Below are positions 7,015-11,201 of a DNA stretch of 11,201 bases, piece by piece (the first letter of the stretch is position 1; each line of letters begins with the position of its first letter). Source of the DNA: Clostridiales bacterium (GTDB taxonomy: Bacteria > Bacillota > Clostridia > Oscillospirales > Oscillospiraceae); contig JAJQFX010000190.1 in NCBI GenBank assembly GCA_021200895.1, positions 1 to 11,201 of the forward strand. The letters are read 5' to 3'. The notes beneath the pieces are model-generated. The model was not told the origin of the DNA. It ran no database searches and was given only the letters and a program-made list of their open reading frames with translations. Position numbers and translations under genes: made by a program.

Positions 7015-7015
7015 T
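6986..7015 (+). promoter_or_regulatory. Promoter of the DUF1284 gene
   Basis: TTGACA (6986-6991), an 18-bp spacer, TATCAT (7010-7015), 43 bp before the ATG at 7059. It is divergent from the DUF134-NifX promoter. Confidence 0.75.
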
Positions 7016-7058
7016 CACGAAGAAACCGTGAAGGACTCGGATAGGGGAGGCATCGTCT

Positions 7059-7520
7059 ATGAGGAAGAAAACGGGTGCGGCTGCTGGCGGCTGCCCAAAT
7101 CAACTGGAAACCACCGGCGCAAGCATACCGCTGAGGCCCCATCATGGTATGTGTCTGGCCTACTATCAGGGCAAGGGCTATAGCCCGGCCTTCACCCAGG
7201 CGGCGGACGAACTGCTGCCCCGGCTGATGGAGGAGAACCCCATCGTGCAGCTGACGGTGGCGGCGGACGTGCTGTGCGCCGCCTGTCCCAATCGGCGGGG
7301 GAACGAGTGCAGCGGGACGGGGAACGCCTCCCGCTATGACCGGGCGGTGCTGGAGCGCTGCGGCCTGCGGGAAGGGGACGAGCTGCCCTTCCTGACGTTT
7401 GCCGCTGCCGTACAGAGCCGTATCTTATTGCCCGGCGGACGAACGGCAATTTGCGGCGGCTGCCAGTGGAACGAGCTGTGCGGCGGGCCAGGCCGATGGG
7501 CGGAATTGGAAGAATTATAA
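7059..7520 (+). CDS. DUF1284 cysteine-rich protein
   Basis: The product is 153 residues. The stretch LRPHHGMCLAYYQGKGYSPAF (residues about 25-45) followed by CAACPNRRGNEC and SRYDRAVLERCGL is the signature of DUF1284, a family with conserved cysteines of unknown function, thought likely to bind a metal or Fe-S cluster. Cysteines here are Cys73, 76 and 84 in the core and Cys132, 135 and 141 in a C-terminal ICGGCQWNELC. The first 24 residues precede the family's usual start, but GGGGAGG at 7044-7050, 8 nt before the ATG at 7059, supports this start. There is no signal peptide or membrane segment. It is transcribed divergently from the DUF134-NifX gene with shared repeats, which suggests a joint role in metal or Fe-S handling (inference). 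A strong terminator follows. Confidence 0.85.
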   Translation: MRKKTGAAAGGCPNQLETTGASIPLRPHHGMCLAYYQGKGYSPAFTQAADELLPRLMEENPIVQLTVAADVLCAACPNRRGNECSGTGNASRYDRAVLERCGLREGDELPFLTFAAAVQSRILLPGGRTAICGGCQWNELCGGPGRWAELEEL

Positions 7521-7532
7521 GCAAGGACAGCT

Positions 7533-7568
7533 CCGCCGGGGCCTGCAATCAGGCTCCGGCGGTTTTTT
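7533..7568 (+). terminator. Intrinsic terminator of the DUF1284 gene
   Basis: Thirteen-base arms (7533-7545 and 7550-7562) pair with one G-T wobble around CAAT and run directly into TTTTTT. The rest of the gap to 7798 contains no gene. A possible weak promoter for the next gene is TTGCAT (7682-7687), 17 bp, TAAAGT (7705-7710), with low confidence. Confidence 0.95.
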
Positions 7569-7798
7569 CTGCGAGTGTTGCTTTTACGCTTATTTCAGAC
7601 GCTTTCGCACACTAAACGGGCAGAAACCCTCCGGGAGGAATGTCTGCAACACAGGAATCTGGGGAAAAGCCGAAAAAAAGATTGCATTTTCCGGGGAAAC
7701 ATAGTAAAGTATTAGATAATGCCATGTTTGCACGTTGTTCACCCGGCCGCTGTTCTGCTGGTCGGACGTGCGTCCATAGGGAAGGAGGTGCTGTGGAA

Positions 7799-10006
7799 AT
7801 GAAGAAGGGAATCGCGCTGCTGGTGGCGCTGGCGTTCTGCGCTGCTCTGTCCACAGCGGCTTTCGCCGTGGGCGAGGTGGAGGACACCGCGGCTGTGTCC
7901 TCTGCCGAGACAACCGCAGAGACAACAGAAGAGGACGACCTTGCGGTAAACCCGGACGATTCCACGGAATCGGATGACAGCGGCACCACCACATACACGA
8001 CAAGCAGCGGCTACACCTACACTCTGTCTGGCGGCGCGGCCACCATCATCAAATATGAAGGGAGCGGCGGGGCGGTCACCGTTCCGGCTTCCCTGGACGG
8101 CTATCCCGTGGTTGCCATTGGAGACAGCGCCTTTGAGGGAAACACTGCCCTGACCTCCATCACCCTGTCGGAGGGCATCACCGCGATTGGCCAATGGGCG
8201 TTTGCCGATTGCACCGGATTGACCTCTGTGACGCTGCCGGACACCCTGACGGAGTTGGGCCGGGAGGCGTTCTACGGCTGCACGTCGCTGACCACCCTGA
8301 CCATTCCGGCCAGCGTGACCAGCATTGGAATGTGGCTGACAAGCGGCTGCACTGCCCTGACGGAATTTGTGGTGGAGCCGGGGAACAGCGCCTATGCCAG
8401 CGTGGACGGCGTTCTCTTTAACGCGGCGCTGACGGAGTTGATTTGCTGCCCCATCGGCTATGAGGGGAGTTACGTTGTGCCTGACGGCGTCACCGTCATT
8501 GACGAATCCGCCTTTGAGGACTGCGTTGGGCTGACCTCTGTGACCCTTCCTGCCAGCCTGACCACGATTGGGGACAGCGCCTTCCTGAACTGCACCGGCC
8601 TCGCCTCCGTCTCCATGCAGAGCGGCGTCGTGTCCATCGGCAGCCACGCCTTCCACGGCTGCACCAGCCTGACGAGTATTTCTCTGCCCGACAGCGTTAC
8701 CGACCTGGGCAACTATGTATTCCAAAACTGCACCAGCCTGACCTCGGCCCAGCTGCCCGGCAGTCTGACCTCCATCGGTGCAGGGCTGTTCTATGGCTGT
8801 ACCGGCCTGAGCAGCATCACCCTTCCCGATACCGTCACGGAAATCAACGAGTATGCATTTGGCGGCTGCACCTCCCTGACCGCGCTGGCCTTGCCGGACG
8901 GCCTGACCCTCATCGGCTACTGCGCCTTTTCCGGCTGCGCTCAGCTGACCGCTATGTCGCTGCCTGCCAGCGTCAGCAGCGTCTACGCCTATGCGTTCCA
9001 GAACTGCACGGCGCTGGAATCGGTTATGATTTACAACAAAAGTGTCACGCTGAATGCCAACGTCTTTTCCGGCTGCGATGCGCTGACGATTTATGGGTAC
9101 AGAAGCTCCTCCGCCAGGCAGTATGCCGCTGCCTATAGCATCCCCTTTGCACTGCTGGATCCGTCGGAATCCATCGACCTGGCTGACTGCACCATCACCC
9201 TGGAGGGGACGGAGTTCGTCTGTGACGGAACCGCCCAGACCCCTGCCGTCACCGTGTCTGACGGAGATACTATACTGACGGAGGGGACGGATTACACCCT
9301 GTCCTATAGCGATAACGTCCAGCCGGGCACGGCCACCGTTTCCGTCACCGGCGTGGGCAGCTATACCGGCACCTGGACAGCCAACTTCACTATCACCCTG
9401 GCGACCCCGGTGCTGGCCGAGCTGCAAAGCAGCGAGGAGGGCATCCTCGTCAGTTGGACGGAGATCCCCGGCGCGGAGGGTTACCTGCTCTACCGTGCCA
9501 GCGATGGCGGTGCGTTCCAGGAGTTGGCCACTGTGGCGTCCGGCATGCTGACCTATGTGGACGCCGATGTATCCTCCGGTACCCTGTACAGTTACCGGCT
9601 GGTGGCGGTTTGCGGCGATGTGACCAGCGCCACCTCCGCCGAGCAAAAGCTGCAATACCTGACTATGACGTCATCTGCCACCCAGACAGACACGGATAGT
9701 GAAGAAGAGGATACGGGTATCTCGGAGGAAGGCGCATCTGACACCGACGATGAGCAGTCTGTGTCGGACACACCTGCGGAAGAGAATGCCGACGAAACGG
9801 ATACCGCCGACGAGGCAGAGGACGCCGAAGCGGCAGAGGATACCGACGCTGCGGAGACATCGGAAGAGGCGGACGGCACGGCGTCAGTGACCGAAGTCGA
9901 TACCGGAGATTCGTCCAACCTGGCCGCCTGGTGCGGCGTACTGGCCCTCTCGGGCAGTGTGCTGGCTGTGGCCGCTTTGCTCCGGTTCAAACGGAACAGA
10001 AAGTGA
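7799..10006 (+). CDS. Secreted BspA-like leucine-rich-repeat surface protein with membrane anchor
   Basis: The product is 735 residues. Residues 1-23 are a signal peptide (MKKGIALLVALAF...), cut probably after AFA. A Thr/Glu/Asp-rich linker (24-70) leads into about 12 LRR_5 (BspA/TpLRR) repeats of 23 residues, about 105-450, pattern IGxxAFxxCTxLTSITLPxxVT. The array is broken after repeat 4 by the usual 'YASVDGVLFN' insertion (198-233). Then come an Ig-like domain of the 'CDGTAQTPAVTV...GTDYTLSYSDN' kind (about 460-533), a fibronectin-III-like domain (about 534-622), an acidic Asp/Glu/Thr linker (625-700), VDTGDSS, one membrane helix (about 708-728) and KRNRK. It is anchored at the cell surface and probably binds host or microbial ligands (inference). 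AGGAGG at 7783-7788 sits 10 nt before ATG 7799; the in-frame GTG at 7793 would be too close. Confidence 0.92.
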   Translation: MKKGIALLVALAFCAALSTAAFAVGEVEDTAAVSSAETTAETTEEDDLAVNPDDSTESDDSGTTTYTTSSGYTYTLSGGAATIIKYEGSGGAVTVPASLDGYPVVAIGDSAFEGNTALTSITLSEGITAIGQWAFADCTGLTSVTLPDTLTELGREAFYGCTSLTTLTIPASVTSIGMWLTSGCTALTEFVVEPGNSAYASVDGVLFNAALTELICCPIGYEGSYVVPDGVTVIDESAFEDCVGLTSVTLPASLTTIGDSAFLNCTGLASVSMQSGVVSIGSHAFHGCTSLTSISLPDSVTDLGNYVFQNCTSLTSAQLPGSLTSIGAGLFYGCTGLSSITLPDTVTEINEYAFGGCTSLTALALPDGLTLIGYCAFSGCAQLTAMSLPASVSSVYAYAFQNCTALESVMIYNKSVTLNANVFSGCDALTIYGYRSSSARQYAAAYSIPFALLDPSESIDLADCTITLEGTEFVCDGTAQTPAVTVSDGDTILTEGTDYTLSYSDNVQPGTATVSVTGVGSYTGTWTANFTITLATPVLAELQSSEEGILVSWTEIPGAEGYLLYRASDGGAFQELATVASGMLTYVDADVSSGTLYSYRLVAVCGDVTSATSAEQKLQYLTMTSSATQTDTDSEEEDTGISEEGASDTDDEQSVSDTPAEENADETDTADEAEDAEAAEDTDAAETSEEADGTASVTEVDTGDSSNLAAWCGVLALSGSVLAVAALLRFKRNRK

Positions 10007-10030
10007 CCCCACGGAAACGGAGCTTTAGAT

Positions 10031-10801
10031 TTGGAAAAGATTACCAGCCGCGCAAATCCCCTTTTGGGGCATTTCAAAAAGCTGCTGCGGGATAGGAGCT
10101 ATCGCCGCGCCTGCGGGGAATATGTTGGCGATGGGGTCAAGCTGCTGGAGGAAGCCCTTCGCTGGCAGGCCCCGCTGACTGCCGTCCTGCTGACCGAGGA
10201 CGCCGTTTGCCCACCGCTGCCCCAGGGTGTGCGGCGGGCTGTCCTTCCCTCTGATGTGATGGCATCCATTTCCCCCATGAAGGCCCCCCAGGGCGCGCTG
10301 TTTTCCCTCCGGCAGCCTGACCTCCGGCCGCCGGAGCGGCTGGAAGGCAGCCGGTACCTGATTCTGGACGGATTGCAGGACCCCGGCAATGTGGGGACCA
10401 TTTGGCGCACCGCCGATGCCTTCGGCGCGGACGGCCTGCTGCTGACCGGTCACTGCGCCGACCCCTTCGGCTGGAAGGCTGTCCGGGCCAGCATGGGTGC
10501 GGCGTTCCGCCTCCCGGTGTGGGAGGTGGAGGGCGAGGCGCTGCTGCCCCTGCTGGACAGAAGCGGTCTGCCCCTGTACGCCACCGCCCTGCGGGAGGAC
10601 ACGGTGGCGCTGCAACAGGCCGACCTGGCCCGATGCGCGGTTGCCATCGGCAGCGAGGGGCATGGCGTGTCTGACTGGCTGCTGGACGCCTGCCAGGAGA
10701 CGGTAAAAATCCCCATGGAGATGCAATGCGAGTCGCTGAACGCGGCCACAGCCGCCGCTGTGGTGCTGTGGGAGTGGTACCGTGGCGAAGCGGGCCGGTG
10801 A
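10031..10801 (+). CDS. SpoU/TrmH-family RNA 2'-O-ribose methyltransferase
   Basis: The product is 256 residues, typical of the RlmB/TrmH-like enzymes that methylate ribose 2'-OH of 23S rRNA or tRNA using S-adenosylmethionine bound in a trefoil knot. An N-terminal substrate-binding domain (about 1-95) precedes the three SPOUT motifs: DGLQDPGNVGTIWRTADAFG (113-132, Asn120, Arg126), VAIGSEGHGVS (204-214, Glu209) and IPMEMQCESLNAATAAAVVLWE (227-248, Ser235, Asn237). The target nucleotide cannot be told. The start codon is TTG with GGAG 8 nt upstream; no better start exists before the conserved region. It begins 24 bp after the LRR gene, with no terminator between, so it may be co-transcribed with it, though the functions are unrelated. 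It ends with TGA at 10799-10801. Confidence 0.92.
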   Translation: MEKITSRANPLLGHFKKLLRDRSYRRACGEYVGDGVKLLEEALRWQAPLTAVLLTEDAVCPPLPQGVRRAVLPSDVMASISPMKAPQGALFSLRQPDLRPPERLEGSRYLILDGLQDPGNVGTIWRTADAFGADGLLLTGHCADPFGWKAVRASMGAAFRLPVWEVEGEALLPLLDRSGLPLYATALREDTVALQQADLARCAVAIGSEGHGVSDWLLDACQETVKIPMEMQCESLNAATAAAVVLWEWYRGEAGR

Positions 10802-10820
10802 GGCGCTGCACCAGCTATCG

Positions 10821-10863
10821 CGGGAAACTGTATGAGCTTCCCGCCGGGGGCAAAACCGGCGGG
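10821..10863 (+). promoter_or_regulatory. Two overlapping, mutually exclusive hairpins before the small membrane-protein gene
   Basis: CGGGAA (10821-10826) can pair with TTCCCG (10838-10843). CCCGCCGG (10840-10847) can pair with CCGGCGGG (10856-10863) around GGGCAAAA. The two share 10840-10843, so only one can form at a time. There is no T-run after the second stem. It could be a weak terminator of the methyltransferase transcript or an attenuator; low confidence. Confidence 0.35.
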
Positions 10864-10897
10864 GTTAAGATAAAAACGGGAAAGCGAGGACTTCATC

Positions 10898-11082
10898 GTG
10901 GATAAAAAAATCTCAACAAGATACTGACCTTCGTCTATATGGCGCTGCTGGCCGTCGGTGTCCTGCTCTTTGTCACCTCCAACTTTTTGACTGGCGACAC
11001 GGACTATGCCAGGCTGATCGGCGGCATCGCCTGCGGCCTGCTGTCCAGCTTCGTGAAAACCTATATCGACATGAACCAGTGA
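10898..11082 (+). pseudogene. Small two-helix membrane protein, frameshifted in an A7 run
   Basis: GTG at 10898 has GAGGA at 10886-10890, 7 nt upstream, and starts V-D-K-K-, but the frame ends at TGA 10925-10927. From 10909 to 11082 the +1 frame reads N-L-N-K-ILTFVYMALLAVGVLLFVTSNFL, then a short polar turn TGDTDYAR, a second hydrophobic stretch LIGGIACGLLSSFV and KTYIDMNQ. Restoring one A in the run at 10904-10910 would give a continuous protein of 61 residues with two membrane helices. No family is recognised. Possibilities are a sequencing or assembly error in the homopolymer, a real mutation, or transcriptional slippage giving the full protein. An internal start at ATG 10939 (47 residues) has no ribosome binding site. 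Confidence 0.6.
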
Positions 11083-11201
11083 GTTGACAGGCAGCGGAGG
11101 GAAGGCGTCCAAACGCCCGAAGCCCGTTGTGTGTGTCTGCGGACACGCCTAAGGAACCTCTGAACAATTACAGTTTCACAGTTCAACAAATCAATTTCCA
11201 G
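11083..11201. other. Non-coding right edge with hairpins and an AT-rich end
   Basis: No gene is seen. AGGCGT (11103-11108) can pair with ACGCCT (11145-11150), with GTGTC/GACAC (11133-11146) overlapping the right arm as an alternative. ACAGTT occurs twice at 11170-11175 and 11178-11183, and TGAAC/GTTCA (11161-11185) is a weak dyad. Composition turns clearly AT-rich from about 11155. It could be the start of a new element or an untranslated region; the window ends too soon to say. Confidence 0.3.

Noticed and set aside
6842..7018. N-terminal extension of the DUF134-NifX frame to 7018
   Set aside because: The extension runs through the promoter, lacks family similarity, and the start at 6841 has a good ribosome binding site and the conserved MPRPTKCR beginning.
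7640..7798. Upstream start of the LRR protein at 7640
   Set aside because: It would place 53 charged residues before a clear signal peptide; AGGAGG and ATG at 7799 fit secretion.
8100..9110. Repeated short DNA motifs suggesting a CRISPR or tandem array
   Set aside because: They are the coding repeats of the LRR domain: same frame, 69-bp period, variable sequence.
7739..9655. A 638-codon open frame antisense to the LRR protein
   Set aside because: It mirrors the 23-residue repeats of the real protein and has no ribosome binding site or recognisable domain; it is an artefact of the repeat codon use.

Overview
The window is GC-rich, with short intergenic gaps, clear AGGAGG-type ribosome binding sites and TTGACA/TATAAT-type promoters. 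BspA-like leucine-rich surface proteins and a DUF134-NifX gene are also present. Together these suggest a high-GC gut Firmicute, most likely of the Oscillospiraceae (Flavonifractor/Lawsonibacter-like). That placement is inferred from style and gene content, with no database comparison.

Layout: (1) 3-704, the C-terminal part of an alpha/beta hydrolase, closed by a terminator at 731-774. (2) About 780-2790, an accessory patch. It holds a possible short structured RNA with its own terminator, a small serine recombinase (1007-1603), a 265-bp spacer with three related palindromes around the core AAGGTATACCTT, one of them a perfect 34-bp palindrome, and a cysteine-rich AP2-domain protein (1869-2750). 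(3) 2795-5842, a convergent cytoplasmic GH2 beta-galactosidase on the minus strand with a near-consensus promoter and a shared bidirectional terminator. (4) 6053-7520, a divergent pair: a DUF134-NifX fusion on the minus strand and a DUF1284 Cys-rich protein on the plus strand. They share a promoter region with TGCTATCA repeats. (5) 7799-10801, a secreted, membrane-anchored BspA-type leucine-rich-repeat protein followed 24 bp later by a SpoU/TrmH rRNA 2'-O-methyltransferase with a TTG start. (6) 10898-11082, a small two-helix membrane protein gene interrupted by an apparent one-base deletion in an A7 run. The last 50 bases turn AT-rich.

The genes do not form one pathway. The beta-galactosidase serves disaccharide use in the cytoplasm, although no transporter is adjacent. 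The DUF134-NifX/DUF1284 pair is probably concerned with metal or Fe-S cluster binding and its regulation. The LRR protein is a surface adhesin-like protein. The recombinase, palindromes and AP2 protein look like a small mobile or phage-derived module. The points most worth a second look are the palindrome set next to the recombinase, the internal ribosome binding site that could give a separate NifX protein from the fusion gene, the TGCTATCA-repeat divergent control region, and the A7 frameshift in the last small gene.
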